From NCBI GenBank assembly GCA_965112965.1, contig CBCOTE010000001.1:1-64000 (forward strand): 64,000 nt of DNA, read 5' to 3'. Numbering within the stretch: position 1 is the first letter of the stretch; every line of letters begins with the position of its first letter. This document shows, piece after piece, positions 23,405 through 32,640 of this stretch. The notes under the pieces were generated by a model. That model did no database searches and was not told where the DNA came from. It saw only the letters and a program-made list of their open reading frames with translations. Both the position numbers and the translations under genes were made by a program. This DNA comes from CBCOTE01 sp965112965. GTDB taxonomy: Bacteria > Desulfobacterota > Desulfovibrionia > Desulfovibrionales > Desulfovibrionaceae.

Positions 23405-23710
23405 GTCATATCTTTGACTATAGTCACGTTGCTGACCGCTTCCCCGTCCTAACAAAACTTATCCAATCTCAAGTAGCAGCAAAAGCGACACGTCCAAAGC
23501 CTCATTGTTTTTTTGCATCAAAAAAAACTACCCTTCCTGCCCGACTGCGTACGTCAGCAGCCAAAAAAAACAAATAGCCCCTCATCGCCCCGAGATGCAC
23601 TCATAGCAACCGCAATCCTTTCTTAAGAGAGACTCCATGCAACGCATAATATTTCTGACTATATTCCGCGTTGCCGACCGCTTCTCAGGCCCTTACTGAC
23701 TTCTCCAACT
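23405..23710. repeat. Diverged direct repeat pair
   Basis: About 35 bp near 23412-23446 (containing GTTGCTGACCGCTTC) resembles 23651-23685 (containing GTTGCCGACCGCTTCTC), with several mismatches. It may be an old duplication inside an eroded gene; chance similarity is possible. Confidence 0.35.
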
Positions 23711-24865
23711 TCACGGCCAAAATAAATGCTCAAGATGGTCCTAACTCACATTAAGAAAGCCTGATTTATAGCCAAAACTGAAGCTAAATTAAAACTAGAG
23801 TTAAATTGGTCAAAAAGCTGCATCATCTGCACGCCAACTATCAAGGATAGGTAACTCGATGCTCCTCAGCAAGTGCCATCCATAGTGATCGCCCACCGAA
23901 TACGCCACGCTCGGCATCCGTATACAACAATAGTAACGCCAACAGCTTGCAGTTACGTGGTCCAGGAATCCTGAGATATAATGATTCAGCCAAAGACGTA
24001 TCTGTACGAACAGTCCATTTTTCACGAGATACATCGATACACTCAGTCATCAATAAAAATAAAAAAGAACCTAGCCATTTCGACCGTTTAGGTACTAGTT
24101 GAAATCTAGCCCGGGTATACCAAAAAAAAGCACGCACGACAAATATTCGGCGCGTAATTCATAGTCCGGACTAACGTAAAAGGTCCTTAACAGGCTCTTT
24201 TAACTTCTAAAGTACCGGGCCACCATTATCCCTACCTCGTAACCATACACTGTACAATGAACACTATTCTCACTCGCTGATACTCAAGCCATGAAAATGA
24301 CCAGGTTGTAGTTAAATATCTAGATCCTAAACAAGACTGCCTGATGCTACAAAAAAAAGACAAGATAGCCGACCAGCGCATTAAGACCTCACATGACCAG
24401 TAAACTCATATGGATAATTCTCAGAATAAAAAATGCCGTGGTTACAGCAAAAAAATAATGACACTGTCTTTAGAGCCGGCATGAACTGCCAGTCAGGTGA
24501 GGCCGTAGCCACGCCGATGCAGTCGACCTCTGGTCACCCAATAGAACGCGCTGACACTCGGAAGATATTCAGACATTTAAATAAAGCGTCAATTACGATT
24601 TAGACACTGATTGTATAAGTCTACAGACACAAAAGAAGATACAAAAAACACAGCAGTTGATGATCAATAACATAAGGTCGTAACATAAATAAAAGGAATG
24701 ACTTAGCGGCCCTAGCCAGAATTTCTATGAAAACGCAGTAAAAAATGTAAAGCAATTAATAAGGATGGAATTAATACAACACAAAAAACTTAAGATACCA
24801 AAAAAATTGAAAAAATTGTGTCAAATTATAGAGGAGTGGTCTGCAAAAAAACTGTGGAATGGATT

Positions 24866-25264
24866 CTAGCTCGGACCATCCTCCTCATCCTGTGCATCAA
24901 CGATCTTGGCGGGCAGCACAACTTGCCGAAAGGCTAACACATTTGATTTCTTCTTGCAGCTCTGGAGGACCGAAGGTAGGGTCTCCAGAGGCAATTTAAT
25001 ATCATCTGGCAGACAGACCCTGTCGTCTTCGACTAAAGTAAGCAGTAACCGGTTTGAATTAACGACTGTAGACCAATTGTAGTTAAAAAGTTGATTCTTC
25101 CAGCGCAATCCCTGAATAAATGATAGCACCAGCGTCGCAGTCTCCCAATGTTGGGTAGGTTCGAAGTCACGCACGATGGCCGCGTACTTATCCCACAAGG
25201 ACATGAGCGAAGCCTCGTCGTAGGCATTGAGCTGACGCGCTAAACGTAGCAGTATCTTTTCCAT
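24866..25264 (-). CDS. Conserved-looking hypothetical protein
   Basis: A 132-residue product with an even, charged and aromatic composition: RLARQLNAYDEASLMSLWDK, VRDFEPTQHWETATLVLSFI and QGLRWKNQLFNYNWS. It ends in an acidic tail (DAQDEEDGPS). The ATG follows a G-rich minus-strand run that can serve as a ribosome-binding site. There are no transmembrane segments or known catalytic motifs. It is divergently placed from the purH remnant, about 130 bp away. It resembles the small conserved hypothetical proteins of Desulfovibrio in style, but I cannot name a family. The even coding composition and clean start in a decaying region suggest it is still functional. Confidence 0.75.
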   Translation of the reverse strand: MEKILLRLARQLNAYDEASLMSLWDKYAAIVRDFEPTQHWETATLVLSFIQGLRWKNQLFNYNWSTVVNSNRLLLTLVEDDRVCLPDDIKLPLETLPSVLQSCKKKSNVLAFRQVVLPAKIVDAQDEEDGPS

Positions 25265-25393
25265 CCCGACCCCCCCATAACTGCTCCACAGCGGGCATCA
25301 TAATATAAACCAAAAAACGGCATTTGCTGATCTTGACCAATTGTGTTACTATTCTATTATTCTGCGGAATGTAAGTATAAACAATTAAAAAAA

Positions 25394-26582
25394 ATGTACA
25401 AGGCCAACCAGAGCAACTACTTCCAAAAGGATCTGACTTTACATCTGGGGAACCAAGAGCTCAGACTCACAAAATATACTTGGACCATCGCGGCGAAATA
25501 TATAATCTACGCTACGGTGAGAACCTTGATCAGTCAGCAGCGCTCTATGGGCTCACCAGTGGTAGGCTGACCCTAGATAACGTGATCTTCCACGGCCCTG
25601 GACAAAAAAACTCGTGACTGCCTTATCTAAAGAATATATGTTACAAATCAAAGAAGATCAACCTCACAGACTTGTAAAATTACATCAACATACTTCAGCA
25701 ACTTACAACAAAATAAGAGACCGTAGTGCTCAAGTACAACAACTCAAGTGGCGCAGCTTGGATCAACGAAGGCATACTGCGACGCTGGAGCGCGCTGTAC
25801 AAGCCAACTTCATCACGGCCTTCAGTGCATTATTGTAGCGAACCGATTCTATATACGGCCACCTATGAAATCATCGATACCAACTACTTTGAGGTAGCGG
25901 CTGCACCTGATTACAAGTCAAGGGCACTAAGCACTATCAAGAAACGAAAAAACTTGCGCGTCCTGCGCATCCCAGACTTGGCTAACCTTGCCGACCTAGC
26001 CTGCAAACACTTCCTGGACGTCAAATCACTTATGGACGACGACATAGTGTTCCAGGCATCAACCTGCAATCGCACCAGCATAACTGCAGACTTCCTGCCC
26101 GCCACGGCGAAACATGCTTGTCGTATTCTCAAAGCCCGCACCATCACCCTTACCGAGACCAACGACCTGCTCTTTATCTGGGCCGTGGAAACCAGAATAA
26201 CATCCAGCTCGGTTATTTTCGCTAAACATGGCATGCCCCCCTAGCCATAGGCATAAGAGAAGAAGGCCTGGGCTTGATAAACTACGTAGAGCTGGCCACC
26301 CACAACGCCTACACCAAGTACACCGATATCTTGAATTTTACTAAACACGAACTCTCCTTCTATGACCTTAAGGTAAAAGCAGCCAAAGAAGAAAAAAAAT
26401 GCCAAGACCTTAATAAACATCAAGACACGCACGGCCAAGGCCAAAACTGATCTCACCAGTTCGATACTCGTATCCAACAGCTTCTTATCTTTTTTTGCGA
26501 CGGCATAAATCTGGCGCTGGCTCAAATGGTGACGGCTATCGCACAGCCCGGAGACTCCATCTACCGATATTTCAAACACTAA
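25394..26582 (+). pseudogene. purH: AICAR transformylase (purH-type) pseudogene
   Basis: Broken gene for the stand-alone phosphoribosylaminoimidazolecarboxamide formyltransferase, which adds the formyl group in the penultimate step of IMP synthesis. Segments in different plus-strand frames line up in the right order. They are MYKANQSNYFQKDLTLHLGN and KLTKYTWTI-like N-terminal sequence; then NLRYGENLDQSAALYGLTSG; VTALSKEYMLQI; LKYNNSSGAAW (the LKHNNPCG-type motif); NYFEVAAAPDYKSRALSTIK; KKRKNLRVLRIPDLANL; NDLLFIWAVETRITSSSVIF; NAYTKYTDIL; SSILVSNSFLSFF; and ALAQMVTAIAQPGDSIYRYF. Frame changes fall at A7 (25604-25610), C6 (26236-26241), A8 (26392-26399) and T7 (26490-26496), plus others near 25490 and 25700-25860. 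It cannot be translated as one protein. Confidence 0.9.
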
Positions 26583-26599
26583 ACTACTGATAGAGCCGT

Positions 26600-28738
26600 A
26601 TGAACATAATTACTGGAAGTGTCTACCGTCCAGCCCCAGGATGCTTAGCGGAACTTATACTACACGACCGGCCACTCATAGCCTGGGTGATGGCAGAGGC
26701 CGGCGGCCAGCTGCGGCTGGTGACCGTTACTAAACGCGAATTAAAATTATCCGTATCCCGGCTCTTGCCCTGGCTCGGGCCGCAGCGTACAGCCGGAGCC
26801 AGCCGACAGGCTGTCCAGGATGAATTAGAAGTCCGCCAGGCCGAGCGCGAGCGCCTGGCCGCAAGAATTGATCCACTGGAAATTTGGAAACTAGCTCTGG
26901 GCGAGTTGTCTAAAGCCCGACCTGAATGGTTTGCCGAACTTTTATGGGAACGGCCGGATCTAGACCATGTAGCGGCCATAGGCCGAACACTCCTAGCCTG
27001 TAAGACCCACTTTCGCTTCCGTCCGCCGGATTTTGAAGTTTTTCCAGCGGAGCTTGTAGAAGCGCGCTTAGCCGCGCAGCAGGCGGCTGAGGAATGTGAA
27101 CGGCTAGCCACGGTCGGCCGCAGCTTCTTCTTGAAACTATGGGCCGTGGCCCAGGATAGGCAGGCTGAACCACCCACACCACCAACTGACCCCGGCCTGA
27201 GCAAACAACTAGAAACACTTCTGAAGCACCGTCTGACTAAGCCCGAAGACGCCGAGTCCAAAACCGTATGGGATTTGGTACAAAAAGGCCTGCCTGAGCA
27301 TCCCCACCAAGCCCTCTTGTTAGCCCAGGCCTGGGGCCTGATACCGGCGCACTATAACCAATACCTGGAACAGGCTGGCTACACTGCTGGCGATGCCTGG
27401 GCCATGACCTTCACTGCCGAGATTGCGGCACAGCGAAAGGCCTTCGATCTGATACGCCGGACGCCCGAAATCCTGGATCTGATCAGTATAGACAGCCCCA
27501 CTACCCGAGATATCGACGACGCTTTTGCAGTGACACGCCGGGAAAACGGCAAATTTGATATCCGTATTGCCCTAGCTTGTCCGGCCTTGGCCTGGGAGAT
27601 CAACTCACCTATGGATCAAGTCGTAGCCGAACGCAGCACAAGTCTCTATCTACCCGAAGGCACCAGCCACATGCTACCTGAGGCCCTAGGCACAGACCTC
27701 TTTAGCCTATGGACCGGAAAGGACCGGCCGGTACTACTACTGGAGATCTCCGTGAATACCTTCGGGGACATCACCGCCTACGCCGTACCACGCCTGACCT
27801 GGGTCCGAGTGGCAGCTAACTTGAGTTATGAGATGGTGGAGGCGAACTATACAGGCGACAAAGCATCCGCTGCCAAGCCCTTCACTGCTTCACTAGAAGC
27901 AGGACTGATCCTAGCTGAAGCGCTACGAGCGCGACGTATCAGACATGGGGCCACGGTAATTGAACGTAATGAGCCTGAAATCGTACTCAAAGGTCTGGAT
28001 ATAAATGACGGCCAAAATCTAACCGTACTACTAGGTCCGAGGCCGGACACACCTCGAGCACAGCTCCTAGTGAGCGAACTCATGATCCTAGCCAATGAGG
28101 CTACGGCGGCCTGGGCTAGCTGTGTTAGTATTAGAGACGGTCATGATGTCAGGATGCCGCTGCCCCTTATTCATCGCACCCAGGTAGCCAGCCTCAAAGC
28201 CGAGCAAGCCGGAATATTGAACACTCCTCTAGACGTCTACCGAGCGGTCAAGGCCATGGGTAACTCGCAGCTGGAGGTAACTACGCGACCGCACAGTGGA
28301 TTAGGGGTGCCACTCTACGCGTTAATCTCCTCTCCGCTACGGCGCTATACGGACCTGCTGAACCTCATACAGATACTCCACTATCTAGCTCACGGCTCCC
28401 CTCGCTGGGACCACGAAGCTCTCAAGGCCAGACTAACCGCCCTGAACACTAGACTAGAATCAGTGAGCCGAATACAACGCTTCCGGACACGCTATTGGAA
28501 GCTGCTCTATTGCAAGCAGCAGGCAGACAAACGCCGCTTTTTAGGAGTATTAATAGAAAAGAACCAGTATTTCGTTACAATAGCGCTGCCGGCGGAGCAA
28601 CTCTTCGTACGTGGCCCGCACCAACTGTTCGGAGACAAATGCGTACCAGGTACAGCCTACACCCTCAATCTTGGCCGTATCAATCCCATGGGCAACGAAA
28701 TCCACATCATCGATGCCGAGGCAGTGGAGACCATATAG
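26600..28738 (+). CDS. RNase II/RNB-family exoribonuclease
   Basis: 3'-5' exoribonuclease of the RNB family. The catalytic centre DSPTTRDIDDAF starts near residue 298 and keeps all four Asp residues. The conserved SPLRRYTDLLNL lies near residue 578-590. Upstream is a long helical N-terminal region (residues about 60-250, rich in Ala, Glu, Arg) in place of classic cold-shock domains, and the C-terminal S1-like part is short. At 712 residues it resembles the RNase II-like proteins of Desulfovibrio rather than E. coli Rnb or Rnr, so I leave the symbol blank. It starts 17 bp after the purH remnant on the same strand. No Shine-Dalgarno sequence is visible before the ATG. Confidence 0.92.
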   Translation: MNIITGSVYRPAPGCLAELILHDRPLIAWVMAEAGGQLRLVTVTKRELKLSVSRLLPWLGPQRTAGASRQAVQDELEVRQAERERLAARIDPLEIWKLALGELSKARPEWFAELLWERPDLDHVAAIGRTLLACKTHFRFRPPDFEVFPAELVEARLAAQQAAEECERLATVGRSFFLKLWAVAQDRQAEPPTPPTDPGLSKQLETLLKHRLTKPEDAESKTVWDLVQKGLPEHPHQALLLAQAWGLIPAHYNQYLEQAGYTAGDAWAMTFTAEIAAQRKAFDLIRRTPEILDLISIDSPTTRDIDDAFAVTRRENGKFDIRIALACPALAWEINSPMDQVVAERSTSLYLPEGTSHMLPEALGTDLFSLWTGKDRPVLLLEISVNTFGDITAYAVPRLTWVRVAANLSYEMVEANYTGDKASAAKPFTASLEAGLILAEALRARRIRHGATVIERNEPEIVLKGLDINDGQNLTVLLGPRPDTPRAQLLVSELMILANEATAAWASCVSIRDGHDVRMPLPLIHRTQVASLKAEQAGILNTPLDVYRAVKAMGNSQLEVTTRPHSGLGVPLYALISSPLRRYTDLLNLIQILHYLAHGSPRWDHEALKARLTALNTRLESVSRIQRFRTRYWKLLYCKQQADKRRFLGVLIEKNQYFVTIALPAEQLFVRGPHQLFGDKCVPGTAYTLNLGRINPMGNEIHIIDAEAVETI

Positions 28739-28892
28739 TCGTTAGTTTGAAAAACAGCCTAAGTGACCCGGCGCCCGCTACCTTGTTACCATAGTATACA
28801 TAGACACAATCAAAATAGAGTTACGTCTTATATCCCAGACAAGTCGACCTAGAAGAACCATATATCCACCCAGAAATTAGCATAGATCCTTT

Positions 28893-29420
28893 TCACCGCT
28901 GCGCCGGCACACTCCCTTCCAGTTCAAGAAGAAATATCTTCATGGCCTGCCCGGCACCGGAAAAATGCCCTACCCGGCCTGAGGCCGGAAGAACACGGTG
29001 GCAGGGCACCACAAGGGGCCATGGGTTAGTAGCCATAACTTGACCCACTGCCCGCGCTGCACCAGGACTGCCACAACGGGCGGCTAACTCGCCGTAGCGT
29101 ACCGTCTGCCCTGAACTAAAATCAGCACGCAGCCGCTCCAATACTCGCCTGGTAAAAGCCGGTAAACCTTCCCAAGCCAAGGGTAACTCAGGCCAAACTA
29201 CCCGACCCATAGACACATACAACCCTACTGACTCTCGTAACGCCATAGACGCCACTGAAAGGGGCAAAGTCGCCGCCCCATCTTGCTGCCTCTCGGACCA
29301 GCCCAATTCCAGCCGTACCAGCTGCCCCTTCTCCCAGTGGCAAACCAGAGCTAACGGTTTGGATATTATATACTCTTTCCCGGACATCAACCCAGCTAGC
29401 GCTTTTTTCGTCCGCTGCAT
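28893..29420 (-). CDS. ogt: Methylated-DNA--protein-cysteine methyltransferase
   Basis: Suicide DNA-repair protein that transfers the methyl group from O6-methylguanine to its own cysteine. The active-site motif VVPCHRVLPASG lies near residue 145, and FTRRVLERLRA, GQTVRYGELAARCG and ARAVGQVMATNPWP form the DNA-binding helix-turn-helix and Arg finger. The N-terminal half is poorly conserved, as usual. I take the second ATG (MQRTKKAL) as start because GGAGG lies seven bases before it; the upstream ATG abuts the same GGAGG. It runs convergently toward the RNB gene. The length, 175 residues, is typical for Ogt. Confidence 0.93.
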   Translation of the reverse strand: MQRTKKALAGLMSGKEYIISKPLALVCHWEKGQLVRLELGWSERQQDGAATLPLSVASMALRESVGLYVSMGRVVWPELPLAWEGLPAFTRRVLERLRADFSSGQTVRYGELAARCGSPGAARAVGQVMATNPWPLVVPCHRVLPASGRVGHFSGAGQAMKIFLLELEGSVPAQR

Positions 29421-29587
29421 ACCCATTCCTCCAGATTCGTAGTTTTTCTGCTGCCCGCACCGAACACGGCGGAGCCTGGCATTGACAACTCTACAGCCTC
29501 GGGACTAAAATGAAATATTGAAAATTTGGCCCTAGGCCTTCCATGCCCTACAAGATCACTATGAACCATCATAACATCATCAACAAT

Positions 29588-30310
29588 ATGAACCGCCGTA
29601 CTTTTCTCAACCTTGCTGCAGGTGTCGCCGCTACAGCTAGTATCTTCAGATTCACTACCTCCGTTCGAGCCCAGGATCACCCAGACATGTTAGCTGCCAG
29701 CCCCATCGCTCTACCACCCCTGCCCTGGCCTATAGACTCTCTGGCCACAACCATATCGGCCCGAACCATTGAATTCCACTACGGCAAACACCACTCCGCC
29801 TATGTCAAAAAAACTAACGAACTCCTTAAAGACTTCCATGTTGAGGCTACCCAGCTAGAAGATATTATCCTCCAAACTGTCAACGATCCAACTAAGATTT
29901 CCCTCTTCAATAATGCCGCCCAGGTTTGGAACCACACCTTCTTTTGGCACTCCCTTCGGTCCAAAAATAACCTCGAACCAACTAATAATCTACGTAAAGC
30001 CATTGTTGATATGTTCGGCTCCGTGGAAAACTGTAAACGCAAACTCGCCGAACTCGCTATAAGTCGCTTTGGCAGCGGCTGGGTTTGGCTCTCCATAAAG
30101 GACGGTATTCTAGCCTGCACGGCTACTGCTAACGCCGACACCCCACTGGCACACGGTTTCGCACCCCTACTCTGCATCGACGTTTGGGAGCATGCCTACT
30201 ACCTTGACTACCAAAACCGCAGAGCCGATTATATCCATATGGTCCTCGACAACATTCTCAATTGGGATTTTGCCGCTCAAAATTTCGCCGCTGCCACGCA
30301 CATGATATAA
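29588..30310 (+). CDS. sodB: Tat-exported iron superoxide dismutase
   Basis: Dismutates superoxide. Metal ligands are all visible: His64 in FHYGKHHSAY, His116 in QVWNHTFFW, and Asp198 and His202 in IDVWEHAYYLDY. Gln112 (AAQVWNH) is the residue typical of iron rather than manganese enzymes. The N-terminus MNRRTFLNLAAGVAATAS is a twin-arginine signal, so the enzyme should act in the periplasm, as reported for Desulfovibrio. I choose the ATG that gives this signal; the frame is open 15 codons further upstream. There is no clear ribosome-binding site at either. Mature length of about 225 is normal. It is divergent from ogt, with about 170 bp between. Retention suggests that oxidative exposure still matters. 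Confidence 0.95.
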   Translation: MNRRTFLNLAAGVAATASIFRFTTSVRAQDHPDMLAASPIALPPLPWPIDSLATTISARTIEFHYGKHHSAYVKKTNELLKDFHVEATQLEDIILQTVNDPTKISLFNNAAQVWNHTFFWHSLRSKNNLEPTNNLRKAIVDMFGSVENCKRKLAELAISRFGSGWVWLSIKDGILACTATANADTPLAHGFAPLLCIDVWEHAYYLDYQNRRADYIHMVLDNILNWDFAAQNFAAATHMI

Positions 30311-31430
30311 CGGAAACAACTGTAAAAATGCAGAATGAGAATTTTTTTTACAAAAAACTCCTTGCATTCCTTTTTAGCTACCCTCACATTTCGTTCAAAA
30401 AAATCTTATTACTATTACGAGATAATATAGAAACAAGGGAGTGTTAGGCCATTTGTAATCTAACTTTTTTTGAGTAAGTAAAAGATTCTCTGTCATTATA
30501 CAAAAAAAATATACTCTATAGATATTGTCACTCCAGCCAAGCTCAACTTTTATACCCTAGTAGGACTTACTCTTTTAATCCTATATCTTCTTATTTTGCA
30601 TCATCGCAGGTGTCAAAGTTTACTGACGGGCCATAACTCATTTTTTTGGCCTAGAAACAAGAATTATATATGACCAGAAGGCTACCGAACGCAAACAAAT
30701 CCTTTATCGCTGGGATATCCTCGTTTTCGAGCTCTTCTTCCTCCTCCACGATGGCTACTTCCATATTATATGACCCAGATTCTCCAGTTTTACGGCAACA
30801 TAGTAAAAAATTTCCAAAAAAAATGTTTAAATAATTGTACTCATAAAATGGTCCAGCAATCCGACACACTCCAGCAGTCTCAGACTTATCCTAACTTAAC
30901 TACTAATCACGGCGATAAGTCAGTATAATAATATAGCCGGCCATTGCCCATCATATCCGAATTGACCACTGCGTTACGGTTAATACATTTATAGCCTGAA
31001 ACCCAAAGGAGCAAACGTTAAAAATTTGACTGCTAGACATTATAAACTTCCTTCTGCTAAACCGCTAGCGGCTGCCTAAATCCCTATTAAGCGTACAAAA
31101 AAATATTAAAATCGAGATACCAAAGCAGATGAGGTCAATAATTTTTGTCGCCATCCTCGGAATTGTCTAGTCTAGGTGTCAATATATAAATATTAACCTT
31201 GACTTCCTCCAAACAGCTCTGCCGAGTGTGTAGTCAAATCATTACAGACAAGAATCTTTTGCACCCTACTAGTTCAGGTCGGAAATATACATCAATACTC
31301 AACGTATATATCCACGTACGTCACAAATTCCAATTCAGCAGTAAGACGCATCCAATGTGCCCTTCCCCACTTCTTTCATCCTAAAATTTCCAGGCGGCCA
31401 ACGTTAAATAAAGAGCCACACAAAATTGCT
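30311..31430. other. AT-rich spacer between sodB and ygfA
   Basis: No gene is supported in about 1.1 kb. A minus-strand frame at 30651-30869 has an acidic run but no start signal or recognisable motif. Since ssrS (6S RNA) often lies beside ygfA, I looked for a long rod-like fold here and found none I could support. Confidence 0.5.
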
Positions 31431-32024
31431 ATGGACACACCTGGAGATAAACAGACCATACGCACCACTTTCCTAGCATGGCGTCAAATGCTGGATCCAG
31501 CTATAGTACGGGAGCATTCCGAACGCATACAGTGGCAGGTGTTGGCATTGTCCGACTGGATCACAGCCCGTACCGTGTTGCTCTACATGCCCTTCCGCAA
31601 CGAGGTAAACACTGGTACACTCCTCAATGCTGCCTGGGCTGCAGGCAAACAGGTTTTTCTCCCACGTTGCCGGCCCAATACCAAAAACTGTCTTGAGCTA
31701 GTCTGCGTGACCGATCTGACTGTGATCCAGCCCGGCGCCTACGGCATTCACGAACCAGATCAAAATATCTGCCCAGCTGATAAAGACTATATACCAGACC
31801 TAGTGGCTGTCCCGGCCGTGGCTTTCGACCGCTGCGGCTTCCGTTTAGGCTACGGTGGCGGCTACTACGACCGCTATCTAGCCGGCCTGCCACGGACTAC
31901 TCATGAAACATCCAGGACCGTAGGTTTGGCCTATAGCTTTCAAATACTAGACCGGATTCCTGCAGACCCATGGGACCAACCCATAAATATATTGGCCACG
32001 GAAGAGGAGCTGATATGGATATAA
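31431..32024 (+). CDS. ygfA: 5-formyltetrahydrofolate cyclo-ligase
   Basis: ATP-dependent enzyme that converts 5-formyl- to 5,10-methenyl-tetrahydrofolate, rescuing folate for one-carbon metabolism. The 197-residue product shows RTTFLAWRQMLDP (the K/R-x-x-x-R region), VLLYMPFRNEVNTGTLL, GKQVFLPRC, PAVAFDRCGFRLGYGGGYYDRYL (the family signature in the last part) and VGLAYSFQ. Length is standard. The gene ends with TAA overlapping the ATG of the pgeF pseudogene by 10 bp, a typical translational-coupling arrangement that survives although the partner is dead. The ribosome-binding site is weak. Confidence 0.95.
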   Translation: MDTPGDKQTIRTTFLAWRQMLDPAIVREHSERIQWQVLALSDWITARTVLLYMPFRNEVNTGTLLNAAWAAGKQVFLPRCRPNTKNCLELVCVTDLTVIQPGAYGIHEPDQNICPADKDYIPDLVAVPAVAFDRCGFRLGYGGGYYDRYLAGLPRTTHETSRTVGLAYSFQILDRIPADPWDQPINILATEEELIWI

Positions 32025-32640
32025 TATATTTCACCTTCACCGACTTGCCCCCCCCGCTGCGACGGAATTGGAAGGCGCAGCGGGGGGGGCAAGTCGGCCG
32101 CCCTTCGACCAAAGCAGTGTATTCTTCGAGGTAGGCACCCGATACGATTAGCCAACTTTCAGGCTCTACTGCAGCAGCTAAATTTTACAGTGTGGCAGGA
32201 ACGACGACAGGTACGCAGTCCGCCTTCCTGTCTTTCGATCCCGAACTAGAATACCTGAACGTCTCTAACAGTGTTCAAGCCGACGGTCTGGCTACTGCTA
32301 CAACACGCGAATTCGTTCTGGTTATAAAAAACCGCGGGTGCCAGTCTATTCTCTTAGATCATGCCGTGCCAAAATATTCGTTGTATGCGACCCATTCCTT
32401 TCACCTTGCAACGCCGAATTTGCCGACTTTGAAGCCTGCTTCGGCCAAAAAATACCGGACTACTACGATACTAACCGCCGCGCTATGGACCTCTAACGAC
32501 TAACCGCCGACCAACTTCTAACCGTCGGTCTCATAAAAGTTCAACCCTGCCGCTTCGCCCTGTGTACGTATTCCTTGGCCAGGGACTTCTTTCTACTACC
32601 GACTAGAACAAACATATGTCCGGTAGGCTAATCTGGTCTG
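32015..32640 (+). pseudogene. pgeF: Polyphenol oxidase/laccase-domain (PgeF/YfiH) pseudogene
   Basis: Broken gene of the YfiH family (peptidoglycan editing factor). The original start, MDIIYFTFTDLPPPLRR, is intact and overlaps the end of ygfA, but a TAG follows after 39 codons. The rest appears in other plus-strand frames: SVFFEVGTRYD; RLANFQALLQQLNFTVWQER then RQV; VQADGLATAT then FVLVIKNRGCQSILL (equivalent to the IKTADCQPVLL region, with the metal-site Asp gone); PCNAEFADFEACFGQKIPDY; and DL-stop-RLTADQLLTVGL with ALCTYSLARDFF. A central part of 60 or so residues seems deleted. Several frameshifts and at least two stops make it non-functional. Confidence 0.82.
32040..32097. repeat. Perfect 22-bp inverted repeat inside the pgeF pseudogene
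   Basis: The left arm at 32040-32061 is exactly complementary to the right arm at 32076-32097. Each arm contains a run of eight C (left) or G (right). The loop is 14 bases. The arms lie in the region that encoded the N-terminus of PgeF. No T-run follows, so it is not a standard terminator. Confidence 0.95.

Larger units (their letters stand above)
20889..24865. other. 4-kb gene-free eroded stretch
   Basis: No intact gene is visible in almost 4 kb. Protein-like fragments occur (for example plus-strand MAHSLLDLVIQYDQIKKLLD near 22016-22190), but none has a start signal or a family I recognise. A hairpin at 22267-22306 and a diverged repeat pair at about 23405-23470 and 23645-23710 are the only structured elements I noticed. 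The minus-strand frames at 23810-24137 and the plus-strand frame at 23100-23300 are unsupported. Poly(A) runs are abundant. Confidence 0.55.

Noticed and set aside
26623..27261. Minus-strand frame of 212 codons
   Set aside because: It lies entirely inside the RNB exonuclease gene on the other strand and has serine/arginine-rich shadow composition.
31080..31430. Possible 6S RNA (ssrS) beside ygfA
   Set aside because: No long rod-like pairing with a central bubble could be drawn; sequence is AT-rich and irregular.
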